From CAIZWU01 sp942492905 (GTDB lineage: Bacteria > Verrucomicrobiota > Verrucomicrobiia > Verrucomicrobiales > V1-33), in NCBI GenBank assembly GCA_942492905.1, contig OW818657.1:3534001-3598000 (forward strand): a stretch of DNA of 64,000 nt, given 5' to 3'. Position numbers and translations under genes: made by a program. Shown piece by piece: positions 1-7,835 of this stretch. Numbering within the stretch: position 1 is the first letter of the stretch; each line of letters begins with the position of its first letter. The notes below the pieces were generated by a model that did no database searches, was not told the origin of the DNA, and was given only the letters and a program-made list of their open reading frames with translations.

Positions 1-1285
1 CGACCCGTTTCTGTCCGATCCGCATGGCGAAGCGTCCGTCCTGACAGGCCTGCCGCTCCTGGCCCATATTGGACCAGTTCTTGATCATGGCGATGACCCG
101 TTGCAGGGCCTCCTCGGAGCAACTGTGGATCACCACCAATTCACCGTCGATGCGGGCACGGAACCGGGCGGTATTGTAGAATTTCTCGATATGAAGGTCC
201 GAGGCCCGCAGGGTCAGGGCCCGGTAAATGGCCCACATGACCAATTGTTCGGCCGTGTTGTTGGGATTGGCGGGATTGATCCGCGCCATATCCATGGGAT
301 CGATTTCGACGAGTTGACCGCTGTCCGAAAAGGTGAGTTCGCCGGCTACCACATGGCTGGTGGTCTCACGGCCGCTGGAGCGGCTGCGGTTGCGGGCGAT
401 GGCCGCACGGATGGCGGCCGTATCGGCCAGGACCGGAATGACCTTGACCGGTTCATTGCCGGAAGACAGCCATTCGTCCTCGAAGGCATAAACCGAAGCG
501 CTGGCACTGAGCAGGTAGACGTGCTGCTTGCCGCAGAAGAGCGGGAATACGTTATGCTTTTCCAACAACGTGTCGGGGAACATCGACTGTCCCGGTGCTT
601 CCTCCGGATTGTAGATCTGGGCTCCCGTCGCCAGCCGCATGATACAGACTCCATAATGCCGCGGCAGAAACTTCAGATCATCAATGGTCTGGAAGGCCTT
701 TTTGCCGTGTTCCTCCAGGAGTCGCTGCATTTTTTCGCGATCATCCTGGGACATCGGGTATTGCTCCACGAACCAGCTGAAGGCCGCATTCAGATCTCCG
801 GCAAAGGCCGGAGCGGTCAGACCTTCGCAGGCATTGGCTGCGGCGATCGGCTTGAACCCAAGGCGCGAAATGAAATCCTTCAGGATCGATTCATACTGCT
901 CGGCATCGATCATGATGCGGATGATGAAGTCCGTCGGGACGCCCCAGTAATCAGTGGATTCAGGCCGGCAGTGGCCCATGATCAGGAAGGGCCCGACGGT
1001 CCCGACCGGCAACCAAGGCTCCGCCGTGGTCGCCATGCGTCCGATTTGACGGATCAGGCTTTCAGCCGGGATGCTGCAGGTTGTGCGGGGCAGTTTGACA
1101 GGAAGAAAATCGTGCAGCGCGGCCATCGCCTCCACGTTCACCGGCCCTACTTTGCCAGCAGTAAAACTTCCCATGATGGCATCATCGGGCGCGGGCGCGG
1201 CCGCAGCACCACCATCCCAGAAGGACGGATCAAAGTCCGGAGAAAACCGGTCGTGCGTTGGCATTTCGAGAGTAGGCAAGTGCAT
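1..1285 (-). CDS. GspE/PilB-type secretion ATPase, N-terminal part
   Basis: Cytoplasmic motor ATPase of the type II secretion/type IV pilus family, inferred from its last visible ~70 residues. From about residue 358 these read ASDLHIE, then RFRARIDGEL and QDGRFAMRIG, matching the ASDxHIEP, RxRIDG and QDGR motifs that precede the Walker A loop in GspE/PilB. The gene runs off the left window edge, so the Walker motifs cannot be seen. The preceding ~350 residues match no N-terminal domain I recognise. The start is ATG 1285 (MHLPTLEM); ATG 1264 is an in-frame alternative and neither has a clear Shine-Dalgarno. It lies 38 bp after a pseudopilin gene on the same strand, which supports a shared assembly machine. 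Confidence 0.75.
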   Translation of the reverse strand, partial: MHLPTLEMPTHDRFSPDFDPSFWDGGAAAAPAPDDAIMGSFTAGKVGPVNVEAMAALHDFLPVKLPRTTCSIPAESLIRQIGRMATTAEPWLPVGTVGPFLIMGHCRPESTDYWGVPTDFIIRIMIDAEQYESILKDFISRLGFKPIAAANACEGLTAPAFAGDLNAAFSWFVEQYPMSQDDREKMQRLLEEHGKKAFQTIDDLKFLPRHYGVCIMRLATGAQIYNPEEAPGQSMFPDTLLEKHNVFPLFCGKQHVYLLSASASVYAFEDEWLSSGNEPVKVIPVLADTAAIRAAIARNRSRSSGRETTSHVVAGELTFSDSGQLVEIDPMDMARINPANPNNTAEQLVMWAIYRALTLRASDLHIEKFYNTARFRARIDGELVVIHSCSEEALQRVIAMIKNWSNMGQERQACQDGRFAMRIGQKRV

Positions 1286-1323
1286 GGAAGTGGAAAAAAG
1301 GGGGGCGGTTTGACGCAATCCAA

Positions 1324-1854
1324 TCATACGCCAGGGGGGAAATATCCCGCGGGGCTACCAGCCGGAGAATACCCGCTGGGAAAAACATAATCCGCTGCTT
1401 TGTAGTCTTTTCCTTCGAAGGTCTTGAGAAAACCCTTCCCAGCGGTGCCGGGCCGGAGCACTTCAAAACTGCGCCCATTCCAGCGCAATCGATGGCTATC
1501 ACTGTCGGAAGAAACCCCCGGATCATACTTGGCAGAAAAATAAGGGGCTCCGGGTTTGAAGGAACCGGCTGGCCAGTTTTTGAACTGCAGGGAGCGCAGC
1601 ACTAAAAATTCATCAGTGGTGGCGTCGGGGTCGGCCGGTGTGGGGATTTCCCAGTTGGCTTGATTGAAATTTCCCACCGCGCGGTTGAGTGATTCTGCAA
1701 AATCATCCGCTTCGACATTTTTTGCCGTCCCGGTGATGCCCGAATAGGCCGGAATCGCAATCCCGGCCAGGACGGCGATAACGCCCACCGTGACCAGAAG
1801 TTCCGTGAGAGTAAATCCACGGGCTTTTGCAGATGAATTACAGGTCTGGTACAT
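1324..1854 (-). CDS. Pseudopilin-like protein (GspG-like)
   Basis: 176-residue type IV prepilin-like protein, expected to be inserted in the inner membrane, processed by a prepilin peptidase and assembled into a pseudopilus. The N-terminus has a short basic leader ending ARG, then FTLTELLVTVGVIAVLAGIA: Gly at -1, Phe at +1, Glu at +5 and one hydrophobic helix. The C-terminal part (SYSPAG-like, Pro/Gly-rich) is a variable globular domain. It lies directly upstream of the ATPase gene and downstream of two further pseudopilin genes on the same strand. Major versus minor pseudopilin status cannot be decided from sequence alone. Confidence 0.85.
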   Translation of the reverse strand: MYQTCNSSAKARGFTLTELLVTVGVIAVLAGIAIPAYSGITGTAKNVEADDFAESLNRAVGNFNQANWEIPTPADPDATTDEFLVLRSLQFKNWPAGSFKPGAPYFSAKYDPGVSSDSDSHRLRWNGRSFEVLRPGTAGKGFLKTFEGKDYKAADYVFPSGYSPAGSPAGYFPPGV

Positions 1855-1875
1855 AACCGGAAAAAGAGTGTAGCC

Positions 1876-2274
1876 TCAGTAAGGGATAACGGTCGAGCCT
1901 CGCTTGACCACGACTTTCTGATCCAAGGTCCCAAACTCGAAAGTATAGCCGTTGGGCTGATATCCGGGCAGGGTGGACGTGGCGGCCAAAGTGGACGGGG
2001 CGTAGGCCATGTAGCCTTTCACCAGCAGATATTTGGCGCCGTGGGTGGAATTGTCGGTGTGAGCCCATGCCACGCCAGCATTGCTGCGCCCGTTGGCCGT
2101 GATGTAGGCACTGATGGACATGTTAAGGGCTTCTGCCCTCGTGATGACCATCTGCTCCTCGGTATCCAGCTTGGCTTGGATCACATTTGGCAGAGCGAGG
2201 AAGACGATGATGCCTATGATGGCCACCGCCGCCAGGACTTCTACGAGGGAAAACGCACGTGAATTGAGTTTCAT
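1876..2274 (-). CDS. Pseudopilin-like protein
   Basis: 132-residue prepilin-like protein. A 7-residue leader (MKLNSRA) is followed by FSLVEVLAAVAIIGIIVFLA, with Phe +1 and Glu +5 conserved. The residue before the cleavage site is Ala instead of the usual Gly, a substitution that prepilin peptidases can tolerate. The rest is a short globular domain without recognised motifs. It sits 21 bp from the next pseudopilin gene and is probably co-transcribed with it and with the ATPase gene. Confidence 0.82.
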   Translation of the reverse strand: MKLNSRAFSLVEVLAAVAIIGIIVFLALPNVIQAKLDTEEQMVITRAEALNMSISAYITANGRSNAGVAWAHTDNSTHGAKYLLVKGYMAYAPSTLAATSTLPGYQPNGYTFEFGTLDQKVVVKRGSTVIPY

Positions 2275-2292
2275 GACAGTTGGGGTCGTGGT

Positions 2293-2736
2293 TCAGGGAG
2301 TGATTTGGACTTTGGGATATTTGCCAACGGCGGGATCCCAGTCAGGCAGGGTCAACCAGCGGCCTGTTTGGCGCATTGCGTCGCTGGTCACCCGGCCCGT
2401 GGTGTCGTCGGCCGAAAGGGTCGAACGGGTGCTTTCATCCAGGTAATTGGCAAAGACGGCCAACCGGGCGGAGGCGGTGGTGGGAGCATTATAGATGACC
2501 CGGACCTGCTCAATCGAAGTCGGATTGCCACCCGACGCGTTCACCCGGCCGATCTGACGGGCTGCCCAATTATTAACTGCCTCCTGCACCGAGGCTAATT
2601 GTTGGCTCACCACTACGGCACGGGAATCTTGTGCGGCATTCGAAAAAGACGAAATGGCCATCGCGGCCAGAATGCTGATGATTGCAATGACAATCAGCAT
2701 TTCGACTAAGGTAAAAGCATTTCGGGTGCGTTTCAT
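2293..2736 (-). CDS. Pseudopilin-like protein
   Basis: 147-residue prepilin-like protein. The leader MKRTRNA precedes FTLVEMLIVIAIISILAAMA, which has Phe +1, Glu +5 and a typical hydrophobic helix; the -1 residue is again Ala. The helix is followed by an alpha-helical stretch rich in Gln and Ala (about residues 30-60) and then a C-terminal domain. It is separated by 18 bp from the next gene in the cluster. The region before its start carries an AT-rich inverted repeat and may hold a promoter. Confidence 0.82.
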   Translation of the reverse strand: MKRTRNAFTLVEMLIVIAIISILAAMAISSFSNAAQDSRAVVVSQQLASVQEAVNNWAARQIGRVNASGGNPTSIEQVRVIYNAPTTASARLAVFANYLDESTRSTLSADDTTGRVTSDAMRQTGRWLTLPDWDPAVGKYPKVQITP

Positions 2737-2773
2737 ATCGGGTCGTCCAAAGTAGCACGCCCGATGCCCGCTG

Positions 2774-2792
2774 ACTAGAAGTTTATTCTAGT
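2774..2792. repeat. 7-bp inverted repeat between pseudopilin genes
   Basis: ACTAGAA (2774-2780) and TTCTAGT (2786-2792) form a perfect 7-bp stem with a 5-base loop. On the plus strand it is followed by TTTTA, giving a weak terminator shape, but no plus-strand gene precedes it. For the minus-strand genes it lies about 40 bp upstream of the start at 2736, in AT-rich DNA, so an operator or a leader hairpin is equally possible. Confidence 0.35.
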
Positions 2793-2928
2793 TTTTATCA
2801 AAAAAGTGGATTTTAACTAAAATCTCTAAAGAACCCATCAAAATGAGGCTCTCTGGCTTTGCAGGATAAGGTCCGTCTGGACTGGGATGAATTCCCCGGA
2901 GTCCTTCCTGGAAAAAGCCCAAACCAGC

Positions 2929-3363
2929 TTATGGTTTGAACTCCAAGCGGAATTTTCCATCCGGGAGGGTGCGTCCCACCAGAAAAGGCGAAGTGCGGAC
3001 CTCGGTCTGCTCGGCGATAGTCAATTTGACGGAAAAAATGACATTTTCGAAGATACCCACTCCTGTCACGCCTTCCGGCCTGGTGAGTGCATCCACTACC
3101 CCTTCACGGCTTTGAGTGGCAAAAACGGCCCCTACTGCCTCCGCCGCAGCAAAGGTTTGAGCGATTGCCTGCGCCTGTTGTTTGGATTTTGCCGACCGGC
3201 CTCCTTGCAAAACACCCGCCAAGGAAGGCAAGGCCAATGCAGTAATTACTCCCAGAATTGCCACTACCATCAAAACTTCCGTAAGGCCAAAGCCACCCTG
3301 CTTGCGGCCTTTAAGCGAACTCAATCCGGTCAACGGGAACGAAACGGCGGCAATTTGCTTCAT
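2929..3363 (-). CDS. Pseudopilin-like protein with long leader
   Basis: 144-residue prepilin-like protein. ATG 3363 gives a 25-residue leader ending KQGG before FGLTEVLMVVAILGVITALA (Gly -1, Phe +1, Glu +5). A TTG codon at 3393 would lengthen the leader by ten residues and is less likely. The mature part begins with the usual helix, followed by an Ala/Gln-rich helix and a small domain ending in KFRLEF. It is the first gene of the minus-strand pseudopilin cluster, with 192 bp between it and the next pseudopilin. A nested palindrome covers the bases immediately upstream of the start. Confidence 0.8.
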   Translation of the reverse strand: MKQIAAVSFPLTGLSSLKGRKQGGFGLTEVLMVVAILGVITALALPSLAGVLQGGRSAKSKQQAQAIAQTFAAAEAVGAVFATQSREGVVDALTRPEGVTGVGIFENVIFSVKLTIAEQTEVRTSPFLVGRTLPDGKFRLEFKP

Positions 3364-3391
3364 GGTAAGTCCCAATATTGGGAAAATTACC
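3364..3391. promoter_or_regulatory. Nested palindrome abutting a pseudopilin start codon
   Basis: CCCAATATTGGG (3371-3382) is a perfect 12-bp palindrome. It is framed by GGTAA (3364-3368) and TTACC (3387-3391), so the whole 28 bp can fold into one hairpin ending one base before the start codon of the minus-strand pseudopilin gene. It may be a repressor operator or an RNA hairpin occluding the ribosome-binding region. The surrounding 150 bp (to about 3510) are markedly AT-rich compared with the genome. Confidence 0.4.
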
Positions 3392-3513
3392 AATTAATCA
3401 AGGAAAATCTGGAGAAAATTTTTAAATTTACGGTTTTTAGATTTTTTAGCATCTCATTATTGAGAATTTCGCATTTTTCCTGCGGCGTTGATTCGCTTGG
3501 GACATCACGCCAA

Positions 3514-5058
3514 TCACAACGTACCGGGATAAAAGACCGGATTCCTCAGCATCTCCACCAAGCGCCAGGCTATTGCCCCATTGATCAACCACAGGCAGCT
3601 TTGATAAACCAGAACAGTCCAACGGGGAGACCGGCGCATGATCGCCAAATTCATCAGACTCTCGGAGGCCCAAACAAGGCAAAACACCAGCGGCGCGTAG
3701 AGGGACAACATAAATCGATCCCCCCGTCCGATGGGATCATACCATCCATAAAGCAAGGAATACCCTGCCACGGTGCCCACCGTAAAGAGCGCGGCAGCCC
3801 AAGCCCCCGAGGGCACGGAAAGCCCGGTCCGGTCGACCGATTTCCGGCGGCTCCATACCAGCAACGCTGCAGCCAGCATCACGCCAGTAATGGCTCCGAG
3901 ATACACTCCGCGCCGGTCCAGCAGCACCCGCCAGCCGGGGAAATCCCCCCCGGCCGGCGGCTTTACTATTTTCGGTGCCAACCAACGGGTGAGTTTCTCG
4001 CGGGTTCCGTCCAGGAGACGGTCCTGCACGGCGGCGGCCGGATGGGTTTTCAGGTAGTTGGTCAAGGAGGGTCTGTCCCCCTGAGGAATGGCTTCGAGAC
4101 TCTGTTTATCAGGATGGGCTCCCATCCAGGTGTAACAGCTCTGGTAGTCATCCATCCACATCCAGGCTCCCGGGTAGCTGAAACGGGGATCGCCCCACCG
4201 TTCCTGGGCAAAGGCATAACGGGGGGCCGTCACGGCCATCCAGGCAAAAGCGAAGACGATCAGGCCAATGAAATGATTCCGCTGGCTCCATGGCTGGTCG
4301 GCCGATGGATCCTCCTCCTTGCGGAACATCAGATACAAAAAGCGGAGGGCTGAAATCCCAAACCACGCGAGGATCAATGGCTCTACCGAGGTCTTGGCCA
4401 AATAGGCCAGTCCTCCCATCAGGCCGAACAGGGCATGCAGCCAAACATCGTTTTTCATCAACAACTTCACCGCACAAATCCAGGTGAAGAAGAACAAAAT
4501 GAAATAAAGTGGCTCCGGCTGGAAATACACCGCCCGGGGAATCAAGGCACCGAATCCCGCCAGAAGCAAAACCGTGACGGTTGCCGCCGGCCGGAACGAC
4601 CGCGCCAGCACCAGTCCCAGGGCCCAGAGAAAAGCCAGCACCATGGCAACATTGGCCCACTTCCCCTTGGTGAACAACTTCCGGTCATCCTCCGTCACTC
4701 CGGTCTCCCGGTAAGGTTGTCCCGGCGTCGTCAACCGGGCCGCCACCCATGGCCAGAGCGGGGCTACCACCCCATCGGTCCGGTGCGGCATCCAGCGCAT
4801 CAGATTCGCCATCAGCCCCAGATCTTCCCGGGGCGTCATGAAGTCCCGGGCCAAAAGGGCTTGGTTGATATTGTGTTTCTGGTCCTGATCTCCCCGCACC
4901 TCCCCACTCACCGGATCCGCTACCGGCCCGAGATTCTGGTTTGTCTGCTGGATCAGCAGGGAGGCAAAATACCAGCAGAGGACCAAAATCAGGGTAGTGG
5001 CCAGGGCACTGATGCTGAACTGACGCCACCCCGGGCCCGGAGGGGCCATCGTAACCAT
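3514..5058 (-). CDS. Polytopic membrane protein, GT-C glycosyltransferase-like
   Basis: About 514 residues with roughly ten predicted membrane helices; examples are SALATTLILVLCWYFASLL near the N-terminus and FHLL-type helices in the middle. Between the first two helices lies a long, probably periplasmic, loop. This layout resembles GT-C fold glycosyltransferases of the dolichyl-phosphate mannosyltransferase/ArnT group, but I see no diagnostic catalytic Asp motif, so the assignment is weak. ATG 5058 is preceded by GAGGA at good spacing, one of the few convincing Shine-Dalgarno sites here; an in-frame GTG at 5106 would add 16 residues. It is transcribed toward the pseudopilin cluster, 150 bp away. 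Confidence 0.5.
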   Translation of the reverse strand: MVTMAPPGPGWRQFSISALATTLILVLCWYFASLLIQQTNQNLGPVADPVSGEVRGDQDQKHNINQALLARDFMTPREDLGLMANLMRWMPHRTDGVVAPLWPWVAARLTTPGQPYRETGVTEDDRKLFTKGKWANVAMVLAFLWALGLVLARSFRPAATVTVLLLAGFGALIPRAVYFQPEPLYFILFFFTWICAVKLLMKNDVWLHALFGLMGGLAYLAKTSVEPLILAWFGISALRFLYLMFRKEEDPSADQPWSQRNHFIGLIVFAFAWMAVTAPRYAFAQERWGDPRFSYPGAWMWMDDYQSCYTWMGAHPDKQSLEAIPQGDRPSLTNYLKTHPAAAVQDRLLDGTREKLTRWLAPKIVKPPAGGDFPGWRVLLDRRGVYLGAITGVMLAAALLVWSRRKSVDRTGLSVPSGAWAAALFTVGTVAGYSLLYGWYDPIGRGDRFMLSLYAPLVFCLVWASESLMNLAIMRRSPRWTVLVYQSCLWLINGAIAWRLVEMLRNPVFYPGTL

Positions 5059-5235
5059 AGGATCGTCCTCAAGGGAATAGCGCTTGGTGCGGAAAGGATA
5101 GCTCACAAGGGTGGGGATGGAAAACTCCCTTCATGCAAGCACTGGCCGGCCCTTGGGGAAACCTGATTCTGGCCGGTGGCCTCAATATCTTCAGCCACCC
5201 GTCCGGGCTGGCAAAAAATCCGGCCTTCGTGTTCC

Positions 5236-6246
5236 TTATTTCGCCGCGGCCCACGCCTGCCAGCGTCCGGCAATTTTCGCGTCCGTGGTCGTCCCCTGAT
5301 GGAAGAGCCAACGATAGCGCAGCGTCAGGGGAGCCTCCTTTTTCAAGGTGTAATCCCCTGCCCCTTTCGGCTGTTTCTGAAAGTCATGCAGACCAAATGG
5401 ATTGGCGGCCACCAAACCGTAATCCCGGGCGTGCCAAGTGGTTGGATGCCGCAAATTGGAAGGATGATCGAAGCAGGCCACCCCGATCACGCCGCCCTCG
5501 GCTGGGGCAGTATAGTCCACCCACTTGGCGTTGGTACCCCACGCGGCGGCGCCGGTTTTCCCTTCACTGGTGACGGCGGTGCCCTTGGCCACGGCTCCTT
5601 TGAAATTCAGCAGGGGATTTACCCGGATTCCCATGGTGCCTTCCTTGGTGTCTCCAAAAATCACATCGGCTCCCCCACTGCTCAGAGTGATCGCGTAATC
5701 GATATAACGATCATCCCCGTCCGCTCCACAGGTGATGGTGGTGGTGGAAGTCAATACTTCGCCTCCTCCCGGTTTTTGCCAAGACTCCTTGGTGAGCAGG
5801 ACCACCGCCCCGTCCCGGGCACTGAGTTGAGGCACGCCCTGCACCACGATTTGACCCGCATCCGTGCCTTCCTTCCAGAAATCGATCCCATTCACATTGC
5901 CGTGGGTGAACCACATCCCTTTGTGATGGGGATGATCCTTCTCCTCTCCTGGGGCGGCCTCCCGCAGGGGCCATTGCCGCACCATCATGATCCCACCAGG
6001 ACCATGAATGGGGAAGAGCACCGGCTTCGGCTGGCCGGCATAGATCAACTCCGTAAATAAACTGCCGTCGATTTCCACGCGCACGGTTTTCGAAGCTTCG
6101 TTGAGCTTCGCCGTGAGAGTCTTGCCACCGGCGGTGGCGGTCGCCTGCGCAGAGGAGGAAGCGGCGGAAACCACTGTTTGCGCCGCCGCAAGGCAGGGCA
6201 GCAACGACAACAAGGAAACAAACCGGGTAGCGGAGGTCATATTCAT
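5236..6246 (-). CDS. Secreted PmoA-like (DUF6807) family protein
   Basis: 336-residue protein with a cleavable signal peptide (residues 1-23, ending LAAAQ). The body contains HGPGGIMMVRQWPL, DHPHHKGMWFTHGNVNG and FWKEG, the characteristic His-rich signature of the family annotated as methane oxygenase PmoA (DUF6807). Despite that name the family is not part of particulate methane monooxygenase. It is widespread in Planctomycetes and Verrucomicrobia next to sugar-related oxidoreductases, and its activity is unknown. The C-terminal half contains ARDYGLVAANPFGLHDF, also typical. It is likely periplasmic. It sits upstream of the membrane-protein gene on the same strand with a 177-bp gap. Confidence 0.8.
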   Translation of the reverse strand: MNMTSATRFVSLLSLLPCLAAAQTVVSAASSSAQATATAGGKTLTAKLNEASKTVRVEIDGSLFTELIYAGQPKPVLFPIHGPGGIMMVRQWPLREAAPGEEKDHPHHKGMWFTHGNVNGIDFWKEGTDAGQIVVQGVPQLSARDGAVVLLTKESWQKPGGGEVLTSTTTITCGADGDDRYIDYAITLSSGGADVIFGDTKEGTMGIRVNPLLNFKGAVAKGTAVTSEGKTGAAAWGTNAKWVDYTAPAEGGVIGVACFDHPSNLRHPTTWHARDYGLVAANPFGLHDFQKQPKGAGDYTLKKEAPLTLRYRWLFHQGTTTDAKIAGRWQAWAAAK

Positions 6247-6347
6247 AAGGAAATGGGATGGCGTGTAAACGTCCGCCTCAGGGCGGATTTATTGACTCAT
6301 TCGGGTTACGGGAATGTCCCTGCAGAGACCGTCCCGGCGATGACCGG

Positions 6348-7652
6348 TCAGGGAGCCACCGCAAAACAGGCGGCTTCTTTGGTGCTCCGCGCAAAAATGA
6401 ATCCGCCGGCCATGGTGGGAGTAGACCAGCACTTGCCATCCAGCACATCGGCACGGGCCAGTTCGGTGTAGGCATCCGGCTTGGCCTCGATGATCACCAG
6501 CTCGCCCTTATCGCTCAAGGCCAGCAATTTATCATTCGATAAAATGACATTCCCGGGCCCGAATCCTTCCTTGCTCCACAATTCCTTGCCCGTCCGGATA
6601 TCCACACACTTCACCGGGCCATCCCCATATTTTTTGAAGCTGAACATGCCGTAAAGGTAGCCCCCGTGGACCACCGGGGTGCTCCAGTGATTGTTCAGGC
6701 CGTCTCCTTCCACCCGCCAGAGCTCGCTGGTTTCGTAGTTGGAACCGGATTTTTTAACCTCATAGGCGGCACTGCCCACCCCATAACCAGCGGAGCAATA
6801 TACGATATTCTCAAAAACCACGGGAGAGGCGGCTGTGGAGACATTGAACTTGTAGGGCTGCTGCCAGAGAATTTTGCCGTTCTTCGGGGATACGGCCGTG
6901 AGCCCTGACTTCATGAAAAAAATCACCTGCCGTTCACCGAGGAGGGTGGCCGCCGTCGGCGTGGCATGCGTGATAGTGTCGTCACCCTCCTTCCATTTCA
7001 GGGTCCCCCGGTCCTTATCAAAGGCGAGGAAAGCCGCGCCTTTACCACCGCCGCCCACGATCACCAGGTCGCCCTCGACGATGGGTGAGGTCGCATTCGA
7101 CCACGAGATGTTTTTTCCTTTGTAATCACCGGCCACATCCTTGGACCAAACCTCCTTGCCGGTCTTCGCATCGAAGCAATAGAGATCGAGATTCGATCCG
7201 TAGACATATACCTTTCCGTCAGAAAGGGTGGGCGTGCTGCGCGGTCCGTCGCCCCCTTTGTTTTCGCCCGTGCCGGAGTCGCCCCCGCCCTGGTATTTGG
7301 CCAGTTTCAGCGGCACCGCCCAGAGTTCCTTGCCGGTGGCAGCATCCAAAGCCACACAATGCTCCGTCCCGGACCCTTCATGATCGCGCGTCACCAAGGT
7401 GACCGCCACTCCCCCGGAGACGGCCATGGAACTGAATCCGTTGGTGGCTTCGACCTTCCAGACCTGCCTGGGCCCGGCATTGTCCCACATTTTGCCCAGT
7501 TTGGCCTTGGTGACGCCATCACCATTGGGCCCACGATAAGAAGGCCAGTCCAGACCCGGAGCAGTCGACACCGGGGCGGCGGTCACTGGCGAATAAAGGC
7601 AACCGGATGCAAGAACCAACGCGAGAATGGACAGTGGGGGAACAGACTTCAT
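6348..7652 (-). CDS. PQQ-type beta-propeller lipoprotein
   Basis: 434-residue protein built of repeated propeller blades of the PQQ-binding-like type, recognisable by units such as DAATGKELWAVPL, DAKTGKEVWSKDV, SPKNGKILWQQPY and DIRTGKELWSKEG. The start is set at ATG 7652 because MKSVPPLSILALVLASGC forms a lipoprotein signal with lipobox LASGC; 14 further upstream codons are unlikely to be used. No dehydrogenase calcium-site residues were identified, so it is probably a non-enzymatic or sensory propeller anchored to a membrane. A paralogue lies at 20291-21601. Confidence 0.82.
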   Translation of the reverse strand: MKSVPPLSILALVLASGCLYSPVTAAPVSTAPGLDWPSYRGPNGDGVTKAKLGKMWDNAGPRQVWKVEATNGFSSMAVSGGVAVTLVTRDHEGSGTEHCVALDAATGKELWAVPLKLAKYQGGGDSGTGENKGGDGPRSTPTLSDGKVYVYGSNLDLYCFDAKTGKEVWSKDVAGDYKGKNISWSNATSPIVEGDLVIVGGGGKGAAFLAFDKDRGTLKWKEGDDTITHATPTAATLLGERQVIFFMKSGLTAVSPKNGKILWQQPYKFNVSTAASPVVFENIVYCSAGYGVGSAAYEVKKSGSNYETSELWRVEGDGLNNHWSTPVVHGGYLYGMFSFKKYGDGPVKCVDIRTGKELWSKEGFGPGNVILSNDKLLALSDKGELVIIEAKPDAYTELARADVLDGKCWSTPTMAGGFIFARSTKEAACFAVAP

Positions 7653-7754
7653 AGTTTGAAGCGAACCAAACCCCATTGTCCGCCCTGCCGTCAAGCTTCG
7701 AGTGATCCGTAAGAGTGCTTTTACCGTTGCGGGTTCTCGCTGCGCCCGGGGATC

Positions 7755-7779
7755 GCAGGGTACAAAAACCGCACCCTGC
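7755..7779. repeat. Inverted repeat between two minus-strand genes
   Basis: GCAGGGT (7755-7761) and ACCCTGC (7773-7779) form a 7-bp perfect stem with an 11-base loop, in the 183-bp gap between the LamG-protein gene and the PQQ-propeller gene. No T-tract follows on the minus strand, so termination would be inefficient if it occurs at all. Confidence 0.3.
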
Positions 7780-7835
7780 CCCCCGCGAAGGAGACAAGGT
7801 GCGGCCGGTTGAGATCAGTTCGGCCCCTTGAGCTG

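Noticed and set aside
101..1390. Plus-strand open frame of 429 codons
   Set aside because: Antisense to the GspE/PilB-type ATPase; its product is low-complexity Gly/Arg/Asp-rich with no domain, while the minus strand gives clear family motifs.
2887..4353. Plus-strand open frame of 488 codons
   Set aside because: Runs antisense across a pseudopilin gene and a membrane-protein gene; the product has no recognisable domain.
5236..6246. Particulate methane monooxygenase subunit (from the family name PmoA)
   Set aside because: The protein is soluble and exported, with a DUF6807 signature; it lacks the membrane helices of true PmoA, and no pmoB or pmoC is present.
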